Positions 6,287 to 6,305 of a stretch of DNA of 6,305 nucleotides are shown here, in pieces. Below the pieces are notes generated by a model, which was given only the letters and a program-made list of their open reading frames with translations, did no database searches and was not told the DNA's origin. Positions within the stretch are counted from its first letter, which is position 1. Each line of letters opens with the position of its first letter. Source of the stretch: Spirochaetia bacterium (GTDB lineage Bacteria; Spirochaetota; UBA12135); assembly GCA_003497555.1 (NCBI GenBank), contig DNNS01000440.1:1-6305 (forward strand). The letters run 5' to 3'. The position numbers and the translations under genes are program-made.

Positions 6287-6305
6287 GTGAGATAAATATT
6301 TCCAT

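Noticed and set aside
6282..6291. AATTGTGAG resembling a lac operator half-site
   Set aside because: Only one half-site is present, with no symmetric partner; the similarity is explained by the inverted repeat and is probably chance.
6271..6305. Plus-strand ATG open to the right edge
   Set aside because: Only 11 codons are visible, it lies inside the hairpin arm, and only an A-run precedes it; no evidence of coding.

Overview
The window reads as chromosomal DNA of a diderm (two-membrane) bacterium of moderate, slightly AT-leaning composition. It encodes an RND-type inner-membrane exporter, a periplasmic LolA-like carrier and a predicted outer-membrane barrel, which only makes sense with an outer membrane. 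A spirochaete or another non-proteobacterial diderm would fit, but that is a guess from gene content; there is no rRNA or marker gene here to settle it.

Left part (1-4052, + strand): three tightly packed co-directional genes. The first, cut by the left edge, is the C-terminal half of an RND/MMPL exporter. After an 18-base gap with a clear AAAGGA ribosome-binding site comes a protein of the outer-membrane lipoprotein-sorting (LolA-like) family. Five bases later starts a 626-residue protein with a secretion signal ending in a perfect LAGC lipobox and a W-G...D..NPRDY motif known from DUF1302-like outer-membrane barrels. Together they look like one operon for moving a hydrophobic cargo (lipid or lipoprotein) from the inner membrane across the periplasm to the outer membrane. 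The substrate cannot be read from the sequence.

Middle (4053-4238): a 186-base convergent spacer with a 9-bp AT-only inverted repeat and a weak CCGG hairpin next to the recQ stop, but no convincing strong terminator.

Right part (4239-6305, - strand): a RecQ-family DNA helicase with all core motifs and the four-cysteine zinc site, but with an HTH_40-like module and a second C-terminal Myb/SANT-like DNA-binding module in place of the usual winged helix and HRDC. Its probable ATG overlaps (ATGCCTGA) the stop of a 43-codon ORF too short for ordinary gene callers. That ORF aligns without gaps to the first half of a DnaJ J-domain, including the HPD tripeptide, and stops just where helix III should begin. 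An eight-A tract lies 8 bases before the recQ ATG, and losing a single A would fuse the J-domain fragment to RecQ. Upstream are a perfect extended -10 element (TGGTATAAT), two direct copies of a 13-bp element spaced 22 bp apart, and a 13-bp perfect inverted repeat.

The most interesting part is this recQ 5' region: a half J-domain micro-ORF overlapping the helicase, under a promoter flanked by operator-like repeats.
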